Shown: positions 1 through 9,086, numbered from the stretch's first letter. The stretch is 64,000 bases of DNA from Alphaproteobacteria bacterium (GCA_018821435.1 JAHJME010000042.1:81001-145000); one strand, 5' to 3'. The notes: a model not told the origin generated them from the sequence alone. Translations and numbers: made by a program.

Positions 1-505
1 TGGTGGGTTCGCCCACGACCACCACCGCCGGCGCCGGCAACTCGCGGCGGATCACCTCGATCATATGCGGCGCGCCCAGGCAGCCGATTTCCTCATCGTA
101 GGAGAACGCGAGATGCACGGGCTTGCGTGCGACCTTGGCCAGTTCCGGCGCGGCGGCCAGGGCCAGGGCCAGGAACCCCTTCATGTCGCAGGTCCCGCGC
201 CCGTACAGGCGCCCATCGGCCTCGTGCAGGGTGAAGGGATCGGTGGTCCACGGCTGGCCGTCCACCGGCACCACGTCGGTGTGACCCGACAGCACCGCGC
301 CGCCCGCGATGGCCGGGCCGATGGTGGCCATCAGGTTGGTCTTGGTGCCGTCGGCGTTGGGCACGCGGCGGTGCGGCACCGACAGGTCGTCGAGATAGCC
401 CTCGACCCACGCGATCAGCTCCAGATTCGACCCGCGTGAGGTGGTGTCGAAGCTGACAAGCTTGGCCAGCAGGTCACGGGCGGCGGGATAGAGGTCGGTC
501 GTCAT
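1..505 (-). CDS. argE: Acetylornithine deacetylase ArgE (M20 metallopeptidase), N-terminal part
   Basis: Partial gene: the reading frame starts at the ATG at 505 and runs off the left edge, giving about 168 residues. They match the start of the M20/ArgE family: an N-terminal helix, the metal-ligand motif SGHTDVVPVDGQPW, the next metal site GRGTCDMKGF, then DEEIGC and GEPT at the window edge. ArgE hydrolyses N2-acetylornithine to ornithine and acetate in arginine biosynthesis and is cytoplasmic, binding two Zn or Co ions. The VDGQPWTTDPF segment is typical of ArgE rather than DapE, though the specificity-determining C-terminal half is missing. It diverges from the acetyltransferase gene that follows. 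Confidence 0.9.
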   Translation of the reverse strand, partial: MTTDLYPAARDLLAKLVSFDTTSRGSNLELIAWVEGYLDDLSVPHRRVPNADGTKTNLMATIGPAIAGGAVLSGHTDVVPVDGQPWTTDPFTLHEADGRLYGRGTCDMKGFLALALAAAPELAKVARKPVHLAFSYDEEIGCLGAPHMIEVIRRELPAPAVVVVGEPT

Positions 506-596
506 CGCCTAGCCATAGCCCCGCGTCCGCGCGCCCACAAAGGAAAGCCCGCTCGTGCTACGACGCTCGGGTCGCGACGCGCACGGAGGCGGCGGA

Positions 597-1055
597 ATGA
601 CCATCAGGATGCGCCCGGCGCGGCGCGAGGACGTGGCGGCCATCGTCGCCCTCCTGGCCGACGACCCCATGGGCGGCGAACGGGAGCGGGTCGGCGATCC
701 GCCGGCCGCCAGTTACCTGGCCGCGTTCGAACGCATCGCCGCCGAGCCGCGTGTGCTTCTGGTCGTGGCGGAGGATGACGGCGGCGCGGTGGTCGGCACG
801 CTGCAACTGGCCTTCATCCCCGGCCTGTCGAACCAGGGCGGCGAACTGGCGCTGCTGTCGGCGGTCCGGATTTCGGGCGCCCGGCGTGGCCAGGGTCTGG
901 GCGCGCGCATGGTGGAGTGGGCGATGGCGGAGGCCCGTCGCCGCGGCTGTGGGATCATCGAGCTTCTGACCCACGCCAGCCGGGTCGACGCCCAGCGGTT
1001 CTACGAACGGCTGGGTTTCACCCCCAGCCACGTCGGCATGCGCCGGCCGCTCTAG
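597..1055 (+). CDS. GNAT family N-acetyltransferase
   Basis: A 152-residue single-domain GCN5-related acetyltransferase. The start is the ATG at 597 because a GGAGG ribosome-binding site lies 6-8 bases upstream; an in-frame start at 555 lacks one. Motif A is clear: an RISGARRGQGLGARMVEWAM stretch holds the acetyl-CoA pyrophosphate loop (R-G-Q-G-L-G-A), and the C-terminal AQRFYERLGF is motif B with the usual Tyr. The acceptor substrate cannot be read from the sequence. Its end overlaps by four bases the end of the convergent FKBP gene. Confidence 0.85.
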   Translation: MTIRMRPARREDVAAIVALLADDPMGGERERVGDPPAASYLAAFERIAAEPRVLLVVAEDDGGAVVGTLQLAFIPGLSNQGGELALLSAVRISGARRGQGLGARMVEWAMAEARRRGCGIIELLTHASRVDAQRFYERLGFTPSHVGMRRPL

Positions 1056-1561
1056 CCCTGCTGGATCCGGCCGGGGCCGGCCAGCACGTCGATCAGCTCG
1101 ATCTTGAAGATCAGTGGCGAGCCAGGCGGGATCTGGCCCTGGCCGTCCTCGCCGTAGCCCAGGTTGGAAGGGACGTAGAGGATCCACTCGTCGCCCGGCC
1201 GCATGAGCTGCAGCGCTTCCTGCCAGCCCAGCACCAGCGCTTTCAACGGCATGGCCGCCGGCTGGCCGCGCTCATACGAGCTGTCGAAGACCGTGCCGTC
1301 CTCAAGCTTGCCTTCGTAGTGGACCTTCACCTCGTCCGAGAGCTGCGGCTTCAGGCCGGTCGTGGGGCCCGAGCGCACGATCTTGTAGGCCAGGCCGGAC
1401 GGCAGGACCGTCACGCCCGCTTCCTTACCGGCCTTCTCCATGAAGGCCTTGCTCTGCGCCGACTGCACGGTCGGCGCCGTTGGGCCGGCGGCTTCCTTGC
1501 CCTTGGGCTGGCAGGCGACCAGCGCCAGGGCGACGGCCGCGAGGATCAGGATACGCTTCAT
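1052..1561 (-). CDS. FKBP-type peptidyl-prolyl cis-trans isomerase lipoprotein
   Basis: A 169-residue predicted lipoprotein: a short signal peptide ends in the lipobox LVAC (lipidated Cys17). Residues about 70-165 form one FKBP domain, with KVHYEGKLEDGTVFDSSYERG, the GWQEAL segment, the GDEWILYVPSNLGYG core and IPPGSPLIFKIELIDV. It should catalyse proline isomerisation during folding in the periplasm or at the outer membrane. Related small FKBPs resemble Mip/FklB without the N-terminal dimerisation domain. It lies 12 bases after the threonine ammonia-lyase gene on the same strand, so co-transcription is possible. Confidence 0.88.
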   Translation of the reverse strand: MKRILILAAVALALVACQPKGKEAAGPTAPTVQSAQSKAFMEKAGKEAGVTVLPSGLAYKIVRSGPTTGLKPQLSDEVKVHYEGKLEDGTVFDSSYERGQPAAMPLKALVLGWQEALQLMRPGDEWILYVPSNLGYGEDGQGQIPPGSPLIFKIELIDVLAGPGRIQQG

Positions 1562-1573
1562 GGGTTCAGGTCC

Positions 1574-2782
1574 TTAGACGACGCGCGGCGGGTAGCCGCG
1601 TTCGCGCAGCGCTTCCATCACCTCTTGGGTGTGCTGCGCGTCGCGGGTCTCGATCATGACGTCGAACTCGGCGCCCTTGGCGGGGACGTCGAGGGCGAGG
1701 CGGTTGTGGGCCACCTCGATGATGTTGGCGCCCATCTGGCCGATGATCGCCGAGACGTTGGCCAGGAGGCCGGGACGGTCGTCGCCGATGATGCGCAGGG
1801 AGACGATCCGGCTCTCGCGCACCAACTCCCGCGTCAGCACCGAGGCCAACAGCCGGGTGTCGATGTTGCCGCCGGTGATCACCAGGCCGACCTTCTTGCC
1901 GCGGAACCGCTCGGGATAGGCCAGCAGGGCGGCCAGGGAGGCGGCGCCGGCGCCTTCGACGACGGTCTTCTCGACATTGCAGTAGAGGGCGATGCCGCGC
2001 TCGAAGAACGGCTCCTCGATCAGCAGCACCTCGTCGATCAGCGGCCGGGCGACGGCGTAGCTGAGATCGCCCACCGCCTTCACCGCGATGCCCTCGGCGA
2101 TGGTGGCGCCGCCGCCGCTCAACGACATCTGCACGCCGCGCATCTTGGCGGTGAAGGACGGGAACATGGCGGGCTCGACGCCCACGATCTGGATGTTCTG
2201 CTGCAGGTGCTTGGCCGCGGTCGCCATGCCGGCGATCAGCCCGCCGCCGCCGATCGGGATCGGCAGGATCTCAAGATCCGGCACGTCCTCCAGCATCTCC
2301 AGCGCCACGGTGCCCTGGCCGGCCATGACGTCGGGGTCGTTGAACGGATGGACGAAGGTCAGCTCGCGCTCGTCGCACAGCTTGCGCGCTGTGGCCGAGG
2401 CCTCGTCATAGCCGTCGCCGTCGATGACCACCTCGGCGCCGTGGGCCCGGGTCTGCTGCACCTTCACGAAGGGCGTGGCCTTGGGCATGACGATGGTGAC
2501 GGGAATGTTCAGGCGGGCGGCGTGATAGGCCAGTCCCTGGCTGTGGTTGCCGGCGGACGCCGCGATCACCCCGCGCTTTCGGACGTTCTCGCCTAGCTGC
2601 AGCAGCTTGTTGAGCGCGCCGCGCTCCTTGTAGGCCGCCGTGAACTGCAGGTTCTCGAACTTCACCCACACCTGCGCCCCGGTGATCTCGGAGAGGGTGC
2701 GGGAGAAGCGGCAGGGGGTGCGCTCGATATGACCCTTCAACCGCTCTTGCGCGGCGAGGATGTCGTCGAAGGCGAGGGTCAT
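1574..2782 (-). CDS. ilvA: Threonine ammonia-lyase (biosynthetic/catabolic, ACT domain)
   Basis: A 402-residue PLP enzyme converting L-threonine to 2-oxobutanoate and ammonia, the entry to isoleucine synthesis. The PLP lysine is in TAAYKERGALN (Lys52), followed by SAGNHSQGLA and the glycine loop PIGGGGLIAG. Residues about 328-402 are a single ACT domain (SLRIIGDDRPGLLANVSAII), suggesting amino-acid feedback. The length and single ACT domain fit the shorter 400-residue class found in alphaproteobacteria rather than the 514-residue E. coli IlvA; some annotation pipelines name this class TdcB. Specificity for threonine over serine is inferred from the family. Confidence 0.9.
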   Translation of the reverse strand: MTLAFDDILAAQERLKGHIERTPCRFSRTLSEITGAQVWVKFENLQFTAAYKERGALNKLLQLGENVRKRGVIAASAGNHSQGLAYHAARLNIPVTIVMPKATPFVKVQQTRAHGAEVVIDGDGYDEASATARKLCDERELTFVHPFNDPDVMAGQGTVALEMLEDVPDLEILPIPIGGGGLIAGMATAAKHLQQNIQIVGVEPAMFPSFTAKMRGVQMSLSGGGATIAEGIAVKAVGDLSYAVARPLIDEVLLIEEPFFERGIALYCNVEKTVVEGAGAASLAALLAYPERFRGKKVGLVITGGNIDTRLLASVLTRELVRESRIVSLRIIGDDRPGLLANVSAIIGQMGANIIEVAHNRLALDVPAKGAEFDVMIETRDAQHTQEVMEALRERGYPPRVV

Positions 2783-2852
2783 GTGCGCGGCCGGGTTCCC
2801 GAAAAGTCGCGCAACCTAACGATGGCGGGGCGCTACCGCAACGCAGCGTGCG

Positions 2853-4652
2853 TCAGGCGTCGAACTCCGACACCAGGTGGCCGGGCGAGACCTCTTTCAG
2901 CTGCGGCGGCAGGACCGGGGCGCTGGCGTCCACCGGCAGCCGCGAAGGCAGGAAGCGGAACGCGGCGCGGGGATCCATAGGGCTGGGCGGCTCGCCCACC
3001 AGCTTGAGCCGCTGGCGGGTGCGCTCGACATCCGGGTCGGGGATCGGGGCGGCCGAGAGCAGGGCCTTGGTGTAGGGGTGCTGCGGCGCCTGCCAGATCT
3101 GGTCACGGTCGGCCAGCTCCATCACCCGGCCCATGTACAGCACCAGCACCCGGTGGCTGATCTCGCGCACCACCGCCAGGTCGTGGCTGATGAAGATCAT
3201 CGCCAGGCCCATCTCCTTCTGAAGCTCGATCAGCAGGTCGATGATCTGGGCGCGGATCGAGACGTCCAGCGCCGAGACCGCCTCGTCGCAGATCACCAGC
3301 TTGGGCCTCAGGATCATGGCGCGGGCGATGCCCACGCGCTGGTTCTGGCCGCCCGAAAGCTCGTGCGGGTAGCGGTTGATGAGGCCGGGATCCAACTCGA
3401 CGCGCTGCATCATCGCCCGCACCTCGACCTCGCGCGCCGCGCCGTTCAGGTCGGGACGAAACGCGGTCAGCGGCTCGGCGATGGAGGTGCCGATGGTCAT
3501 GCGGGGATCCAGGCTGGCCAGCGGGTCCTGGAAGACGATCTGCAGGTCCTTGCGCGCCGCGCGCATCGCCTCGCGGTCGGCGTGAGTCAGGTCGCGGCCC
3601 ATCAGGGTCACCGCGCCATCGGTCGCCGGCAGCAGGTTCAGCACCGCCCGCGCCAGGGTCGACTTGCCCGAGCCGCTCTCGCCCACGATCCCCAGGGTTT
3701 CACCCTGGCGCACCGAGAACGAGACGCCGTCGACGGCCCGCAGCGTCTGGGCCTTGCCGAACATCCCCTCGCGGATCGGGAAATGGACCTTCACGTCGCG
3801 GCCCTCGGCCACCACTGGCGCATCGGCGGGGGCTGGCGCGATCTGCGGACGCCCGCCCCGGTCGGCGCGATCCAGGCGCGGGATCGCCGCCAGCAGGGCG
3901 CGGGTGTAGTCGGTCTTGGGCGCATGGAAGATGTCGGCCACCGGTCCGGCCTCGACATAGGCGCCGTCCTTCATCACGCAGACCCGGTCGGCCAGCCGGG
4001 CGATCACGCCCATGTCGTGGGTGATCAGCACCAGCGCCGTGCCGGTGGCCCGCTGCAGCTCGGCCATCAGGTCGAGGATCTCGGCCTGCACCGTCACGTC
4101 CAGCGCCGTGGTCGGCTCGTCGGCGATCAGCAGCTCCGGGCCAGGCGCCATGGCGGCGGCGATCATCACCCGCTGGCGCATGCCGCCGCTGAGTTCGTGA
4201 GGATACTGCCGCATCCGCCGCGCCGCGTCGGGGATGCGCACATTGCCCAGCCATTCCAGCGCGCGCTTGTTCGCGTCGGCCCCGCTGAGGCCCAGGTGCA
4301 GGCGCAGGGGTTCGGCGATCTGCTCGCCGATCCGCACGTGCGGGGTCAGCGCCGTCAGCGGGTCCTGGAAGATCATGGTCATCTTCGAGCCGCGCACCTT
4401 GTTCAGCGCACGCGGTTTGAGCGCCAGCAGTTCCTGGCCGTGCAGCATCGCCGAGCCCGAAGCGCGGCCGTTCTGCGACAACAGGCCCATGACCGACATG
4501 AACGTCTGGCTCTTGCCCGACCCGCTCTCGCCCACCACGCCCAGGGTCTCGCCCCGCGCCACGTTCAGCGAGACGCCGCGCACCGCGTTGACGATCCCGT
4601 CGTGGGTGTCGAAGTCGACTTTCAGGTCTTTGATCGTCAGGACGTCGGCCAA
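2853..4652 (-). CDS. Fused dual-ATPase ABC transporter protein, oligopeptide/dipeptide type
   Basis: A 599-residue protein with two complete ABC nucleotide-binding domains in tandem, as in GsiA and YejF. The first has Walker A GESGSGKS at 41-48, signature ELSGGMRQRV and a DEPTTALD Walker B; the second repeats GESGSGKS near 320 with ELSGGQNQRVG and CDEAVSALD. It would energise an inner-membrane importer of peptides or related solutes. No permease or binding protein lies beside it. The usual oligopeptide C-terminal motif (Cys-rich FHPRCP) is replaced by AFRFLPSRLP with no Cys, so the tail is atypical. Confidence 0.9.
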   Translation of the reverse strand: MADVLTIKDLKVDFDTHDGIVNAVRGVSLNVARGETLGVVGESGSGKSQTFMSVMGLLSQNGRASGSAMLHGQELLALKPRALNKVRGSKMTMIFQDPLTALTPHVRIGEQIAEPLRLHLGLSGADANKRALEWLGNVRIPDAARRMRQYPHELSGGMRQRVMIAAAMAPGPELLIADEPTTALDVTVQAEILDLMAELQRATGTALVLITHDMGVIARLADRVCVMKDGAYVEAGPVADIFHAPKTDYTRALLAAIPRLDRADRGGRPQIAPAPADAPVVAEGRDVKVHFPIREGMFGKAQTLRAVDGVSFSVRQGETLGIVGESGSGKSTLARAVLNLLPATDGAVTLMGRDLTHADREAMRAARKDLQIVFQDPLASLDPRMTIGTSIAEPLTAFRPDLNGAAREVEVRAMMQRVELDPGLINRYPHELSGGQNQRVGIARAMILRPKLVICDEAVSALDVSIRAQIIDLLIELQKEMGLAMIFISHDLAVVREISHRVLVLYMGRVMELADRDQIWQAPQHPYTKALLSAAPIPDPDVERTRQRLKLVGEPPSPMDPRAAFRFLPSRLPVDASAPVLPPQLKEVSPGHLVSEFDA

Positions 4653-4743
4653 AGGCGCCTCGCGGATGGAACAGACGCGACCCTAGGGGCGGAATCGGGC
4701 TTTTTGAAACCCGCGTTTCCACCTCAGCCGGTATGATCGTCTC

Positions 4744-5265
4744 GTGCCTGTTCCTTTTGCCCGACCCGCCCTGTTCCTCGACCGCGACGGCGTGCTCAAC
4801 GAGGACCGTGGCTACGTCTATCGGTGGGAGGACTTCCGCTGGATCGCCGGGGCCCGGGAAACCGTGGCCGCGTTCAACGCCGCCGGGTGGCTGGTGATCG
4901 TGGTGACGAACCAGTCGGGGGTCGGTCGCGGCTATTACGCCGAGGACGACGTCCACACGCTGCATGCCCGGATGCAGGCCGACTTGGCCGAGGCCGGCGG
5001 CCGCATCGACGCCTTCTACCACGCCCCCCAACACCCCGAGGCGCCGGTGGAAGCCTACCGCCACCCCGACCCGCCGCTGCGCAAGCCCAACCCCGGCATG
5101 ATCCTCCAGGCGCTGCAGGACTGGCCCATCGACCGCGAGACGTCCCTGCTGATCGGCGACAAGCCGTCGGATCTGGAAGCGGCGCTGCGGGCCGGCGTGC
5201 GCGCGGTGCTGTTCGAGGGCGGGGATTTGAAGGCGTTTCTCGAAGCCGAAGACCTCTGGCCCTGA
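4744..5265 (+). CDS. gmhB: D-glycero-D-manno-heptose 1,7-bisphosphate 7-phosphatase-like HAD phosphatase
   Basis: A 173-residue HAD-superfamily phosphatase starting at a GTG codon. Motif I is LFLDRDGVLNEDRGY, motif II VVTNQSGVGRGYY, then the RKPNPGM lysine motif and IGDKPSDLEAA acidic motif, an arrangement characteristic of GmhB/histidinol-phosphatase enzymes. GmhB removes the 7-phosphate in ADP-heptose synthesis for LPS core. In E. coli GmhB a structural zinc is held by Cys/His residues in the loop before RKP; here that loop reads HAPQHPEAPVEAYRHPD with no cysteine, so zinc is probably absent. No other heptose genes lie beside it. Confidence 0.8.
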   Translation: MPVPFARPALFLDRDGVLNEDRGYVYRWEDFRWIAGARETVAAFNAAGWLVIVVTNQSGVGRGYYAEDDVHTLHARMQADLAEAGGRIDAFYHAPQHPEAPVEAYRHPDPPLRKPNPGMILQALQDWPIDRETSLLIGDKPSDLEAALRAGVRAVLFEGGDLKAFLEAEDLWP

Positions 5266-5266
5266 C

Positions 5267-5295
5267 GTTTCCCGCCCCCTCATCGGGAGGGAAAA
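5267..5295. terminator. Weak candidate bidirectional hairpin between convergent genes
   Basis: In the 33-bp gap between the convergent gmhB-like and ligase genes, TTTCCC (5268-5273) and GGGAAA (5289-5294) can pair around an internal CCC/GGG stem. The A/T arms could serve as U-tracts in both directions. The stem is short and imperfect. Confidence 0.35.
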
Positions 5296-5298
5296 GGC

Positions 5299-6921
5299 CT
5301 ACCGCCCCTCCATTTGCACCAGCAGCCGCTCCAGCGCCTCGATCTCGTCGGCCTCGCCGGGCGGCTTGTCCCAGCGGATGCGGCTGATGCGGGGGAAGCG
5401 CATGGCGACGCCGGACTTGTGGCGGGTAGAGCGTTGCAACCCCTCGAACGCCACCTCGAACACCAGGCCGTGGTGCGGCTCGGCCCGCACGGACCGCACC
5501 GGCCCGAACCGTTCCAGCGTGTTGTCGCGGACGAACTTGTCGATCTGCAGCAGCTCCTCGTCGGTGAAGCCGAAATAGGCCTTGCCCACCGGCGTCAACG
5601 ACCGCTGACCCATGGCGTCCTGGATCCACACGCCGAAGGTGTAGTCCGAGTAGTAGCTGGACCGCTTGCCGTGCCCCCGCTGGGCGTACATCAACACCGC
5701 GTCCACCAGGAACGGGTCGCGCTTCCACTTGAACCACGGCCCCTTCGGGCGACCGGCCAGGTACGCCGCGTCCCACCGCTTCAGCATCAGGCCCTCGGCG
5801 ATCTGCGGATCGCCCGCCGGCGGGTTGGCCCGCAGCGCCGCCAGGTCGGCCCAGGTCTCGAACGGCTGCATCGGCGACAGGTCGATGCGCGGACTGGCCT
5901 GGCGCGCCACGAAGGCCTCCAGGCGCTTGCGCCGCGCGGTCAGCGGCAGGCTCCGCGTGTCGTCCGGCCCGTCCTGCAGCAGGTCGTAGGCGCGGATCGC
6001 CGCCGGGTGGGCCGCCATCAGCTTCGCATCCACCGTCTTGCGGTTCAGCCGCTGCTGCAGGTCGGCGAAGGGCGCGACCTTGCCGTCGCGGATCACCAGC
6101 AACTCGCCGTCGATCACGCCCTGATCGTCCAGCGCGTCCAGAATGTCGGGGAAGGTGCGCGAGATGTCGTCGCCGGTGCGGGTATAGAGCCGTCGCACCC
6201 CGCCCTCGTGCGCCGCCTGGACCCGGATGCCGTCCCACTTCCACTCGGCGGCGTAGTCTGCGGGGTCGAGTTTGGCGAAATCCACCGCCTCGTCGATGGC
6301 CTGGGCCAGCATCACCGGCCGGAAACGCGCCGGATTCTCCGACGACGGCTTCTCGGAGCGACCCTCCAGCCAGGCGAACAGGTCTTCGTACGGCGGGCGC
6401 AGCGCGTGCCACAGCTCCTCTAGCTCGGCGACGGGGACATCGCCCAGGTCGGCGACCGCCTGCTTGGCCAGACGCGCCGACAGCCCCACCCGCAGGCCGC
6501 CGGTGACCAGCTTCAGCAGCGCCCAGCGCTCGCGCGCCTGCGGCAGCGCATCCAGCCAGGCCTCGATGCGGCCCTGGGCTTCGGCGCGGGTGGCGGACTT
6601 CAGGCCCTCGATGACCTCGGACAGGTCCGGCTCGCGATTGGCGCCCAGTCGCGCCGGCCAGACCAGCGACACCGCCTCGGCCAGGTCGCCCACATAGTCG
6701 TAGGACCAGGCGAAGAGTTGGGCGTCCATCCGCGCCTCGACGGCCTTGCGGATGAAAGCCGGCTTCACCGCGTCAAACGACAGCTCGCCGGTCAGCGCCG
6801 CAAGCGCCCAGCCCCGGTCGGGGTCCGGCGTGTCGCGCAGATAGTCGCGCACCATCGTCAGCTTCGCGTTGCGCGAGGACGTCAGGGAGAGCCGGTCCAG
6901 CAGTTCGGCGAAGGCGCGCAT
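5299..6921 (-). CDS. ATP-dependent DNA ligase, DNA-damage-response type
   Basis: A 540-residue ATP-dependent DNA ligase. The N-terminal 200 residues are the DNA-binding domain, the adenylated lysine is Lys228 in EWKWDGIR (motif I), motif III is DGELLVI, motif IV is EGLMLKRWD, and an OB-fold domain follows with WFKWKRDPF (motif V). In bacteria such ligases are accessory to the essential NAD-dependent LigA and co-occur with an MBL-fold exonuclease, a DEXH helicase and the PdeM phosphoesterase. The partner exonuclease is about 1.1 kb upstream on the same strand; the helicase and PdeM are not in this window. Confidence 0.92.
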   Translation of the reverse strand: MRAFAELLDRLSLTSSRNAKLTMVRDYLRDTPDPDRGWALAALTGELSFDAVKPAFIRKAVEARMDAQLFAWSYDYVGDLAEAVSLVWPARLGANREPDLSEVIEGLKSATRAEAQGRIEAWLDALPQARERWALLKLVTGGLRVGLSARLAKQAVADLGDVPVAELEELWHALRPPYEDLFAWLEGRSEKPSSENPARFRPVMLAQAIDEAVDFAKLDPADYAAEWKWDGIRVQAAHEGGVRRLYTRTGDDISRTFPDILDALDDQGVIDGELLVIRDGKVAPFADLQQRLNRKTVDAKLMAAHPAAIRAYDLLQDGPDDTRSLPLTARRKRLEAFVARQASPRIDLSPMQPFETWADLAALRANPPAGDPQIAEGLMLKRWDAAYLAGRPKGPWFKWKRDPFLVDAVLMYAQRGHGKRSSYYSDYTFGVWIQDAMGQRSLTPVGKAYFGFTDEELLQIDKFVRDNTLERFGPVRSVRAEPHHGLVFEVAFEGLQRSTRHKSGVAMRFPRISRIRWDKPPGEADEIEALERLLVQMEGR

Positions 6922-6974
6922 CCGTCAGAAGCTAGGGTGGGGATGCGCGCCCGCCAACGTCAGGCCGCCAAGGG

Positions 6975-7865
6975 TCAGCCCAAGGGCGGCTTGGCCGCCG
7001 CCCGCTTCCGTTGGTCTTGAAGTTTCGCCATCCACCACACCAAGGCTCCCAGACCCGCCACCGGCGCGATCACAGCCAGCGCCCGGATCAGGAACGCCAG
7101 AGTGAAGACGAAGATGCCAACGACGTCGCCCGCCGCCGCGCTCAGCGGCGCAAGCGACCCGTCGGCCGCGACCAGGCCTTCGGAGCGATAGTCGATCCGC
7201 AGCTCCGACGTGGCCACCTGCCCCTTCATCATCGCCAGGTGCGATCGGGTGGCATCGATCTGGCCGCGCACCTGCGCCAGCTGTTGCTCCATCTCAAACA
7301 GCTCCGACACCTTGCCCTTGCGGGTCTTCAGCGTGGCTTCCAGCCGGTCGCGCAGGATCACTTGCGATCGCAGCGCCGCCTCGGTGTCGACCATGTCGCC
7401 AGACAGATCGTCGGAGGTGGTGTCGGCGGTGACGGTGCGGCCGCCCGCCGCCTTGGTGTCGTCCTCCAGGCCGGCGCGGAAGGTCCGCAGCCAGGTGGGC
7501 TGCGCCTTGAGGGTCAGGGTGGCGGAGATCTTGTCCGGGCCGTCTTCGCTGACATTGGAGCCAACCACCTGGCAGACCGCGGGACCCGCCGCCCAGCAGA
7601 CCTGCTCGTGCTTGGACATCAGCCCGCGCACCTTCTGCGGCGGCGCGGCCAGGGCGTATTTGTAGACATAGGCCAGCTGCGGCAGCGAGACCCCGACCGG
7701 CGGTGCGGCAGGAATCACATCAGCCTTGGCCACGGCGTCGGCGGCGGGCGCCGCGGCGCTGGCGGCGGCCTCGGCGGAAGCCGCCGGCGGGTCGTTGACG
7801 TTGGCCTTCTGACAGGCCGCCAGCGACAGCGCCGCGAGGGCGCAAAGGGTGAGGCGCAAGCGCAT
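6975..7865 (-). CDS. DUF4349 domain lipoprotein with C-terminal membrane segment
   Basis: A 296-residue protein with a lipoprotein signal (LSLAAC, Cys18) and a C-terminal hydrophobic helix (VVGIFVFTLAFLIRALAVIA) followed by basic residues. The centre carries the DUF4349 pattern: two strands, a heptad-like stretch (ELFEMEQQLAQVRGQID) likely to form a coiled coil, and LRIDYRSEG before the membrane helix. The family has no defined biochemical function. It would be a cell-envelope protein anchored at both ends. It sits between a DNA ligase and an exonuclease gene that normally work together, with no obvious functional link. Confidence 0.8.
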   Translation of the reverse strand: MRLRLTLCALAALSLAACQKANVNDPPAASAEAAASAAAPAADAVAKADVIPAAPPVGVSLPQLAYVYKYALAAPPQKVRGLMSKHEQVCWAAGPAVCQVVGSNVSEDGPDKISATLTLKAQPTWLRTFRAGLEDDTKAAGGRTVTADTTSDDLSGDMVDTEAALRSQVILRDRLEATLKTRKGKVSELFEMEQQLAQVRGQIDATRSHLAMMKGQVATSELRIDYRSEGLVAADGSLAPLSAAAGDVVGIFVFTLAFLIRALAVIAPVAGLGALVWWMAKLQDQRKRAAAKPPLG

Positions 7866-7987
7866 ATATCGTCCTTCTCGAGCCCCTTGAGATGGACGGT
7901 AACATTTCCGTGATGGCGCGCCAGACGGGACGTGCGCGACCGGCCTCGCTCATTTCATCGAGGCCCGGTGCAGTTTTGGCGGAGGCC

Positions 7988-8998
7988 TCAGGACTCTTCG
8001 TCGTCCTCGTAGCCGACCAGCGCCAGCGCCCGGGCCGGAATGTCCTGGAGGGTCGCCCAGCGGGCCAGGGCTTCCTCCCGGCCATGGGTGATCCAGAGTT
8101 CGCCGGGGCGCAGTTCCTCGACCGTGGCGGTCAGTTCGTCCCAGTCGGCGTGGTCCGAGATCACCAGCGGCAGCTCGACGCCCTTCTGCCGGGCGCGGGC
8201 GCGGATCTGCATCCAGCCCGAGGCGAAGGCCGCGACAGGTTCGGGGAAACGCCGGCTCCAGCGGTCCTGCATGGCGGATGGCGGGGCCACGATGATCGCG
8301 CCGGCGAAGTCCGCCTTCTTGGCCGTGGTGGCCGGGGCCAGCGGCCCCAGGTCGATGCCATGTCGCTCATAGAGCGCGTTCAGCCGCTCAAGGGCGCCGT
8401 GGACATAGATGGTCTTGTCCCAGCCCGCCTCGCGCAGCAGCCGGATGATCCGCTGCGCCTTGCCGAGCGCATAGGCGCCGACGATGTGGCTGCGCTCGGG
8501 GAACTGGGCAACGGACTTCAGCAGGCGGGCGATCTCGTCGCCGTCGTGCGGATGGCGGAACACCGGCAGGCCGAACGTCGCCTCGGAGATGAACACGTCG
8601 CACGGCACGGGCTCGAAAGCCGGACAGGTCGGATCGCGCCGTCGCTTGTAGTCGCCGCTCACCACCATGGTCAGCCCCTTCCACCGCACCACCGCCTGAG
8701 CCGAGCCCAGCACGTGACCGGCGGGGACCAGGGTCACCTCGACCTCGTTGCGGGTGACCGTCTGGCCGTACGCCCCCGCCTCCCGCGTATGTGCGAAGTC
8801 GACGCCGTAGCGCTCGTTCATGATGTCGAGCGTCTGAGGCGTGGCCAGGACGCTGTAGTGCCCGGCGCGGGCGTGATCGGCGTGGCCATGGGTGATCACC
8901 GCCCGGTCCACCGGCCGCGTGGGGTCGATGTAGAAATCGCCGGGCGCGCAGTAGAGCCCCTCGGGCTTGGGGCAGAGTAGGTCCTGGGGGCGGATCAT
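7988..8998 (-). CDS. Ligase-associated DNA damage response exonuclease (MBL/beta-CASP fold)
   Basis: A 336-residue metallo-beta-lactamase-fold nuclease related to the SNM1/Ysh1 beta-CASP group. The metal motif THGHADHARAG (His37, His39, Asp41, His42) lies at the N terminus; later come PAGHVLGSAQ, VVSGDYKRRRDPTC, and the C-terminal ISDHADWDEL motif. Orthologues are annotated as ligase-associated DNA damage response exonucleases and accompany the ATP-dependent ligase found 1.1 kb downstream here. Processing of damaged ends before ligation is the inferred role. It diverges from the thioesterase pair across about 90 bp. Confidence 0.9.
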   Translation of the reverse strand: MIRPQDLLCPKPEGLYCAPGDFYIDPTRPVDRAVITHGHADHARAGHYSVLATPQTLDIMNERYGVDFAHTREAGAYGQTVTRNEVEVTLVPAGHVLGSAQAVVRWKGLTMVVSGDYKRRRDPTCPAFEPVPCDVFISEATFGLPVFRHPHDGDEIARLLKSVAQFPERSHIVGAYALGKAQRIIRLLREAGWDKTIYVHGALERLNALYERHGIDLGPLAPATTAKKADFAGAIIVAPPSAMQDRWSRRFPEPVAAFASGWMQIRARARQKGVELPLVISDHADWDELTATVEELRPGELWITHGREEALARWATLQDIPARALALVGYEDDEES

Positions 8999-9086
8999 CG
9001 TCCTTCAATGTAGGCGCGCGCGGAAGGCTCCGCCCAGACGCGGTTCTCATTTGACTTCCTTAAGCGTCGCCCCCTACCGCAGGTGC

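Noticed and set aside
917..2596. A 559-residue rightward open frame opposite the FKBP and threonine ammonia-lyase genes
   Set aside because: It is an antisense product of GC-rich codon bias, His/Gln/Arg-rich with no family resemblance; the minus-strand genes are clear.
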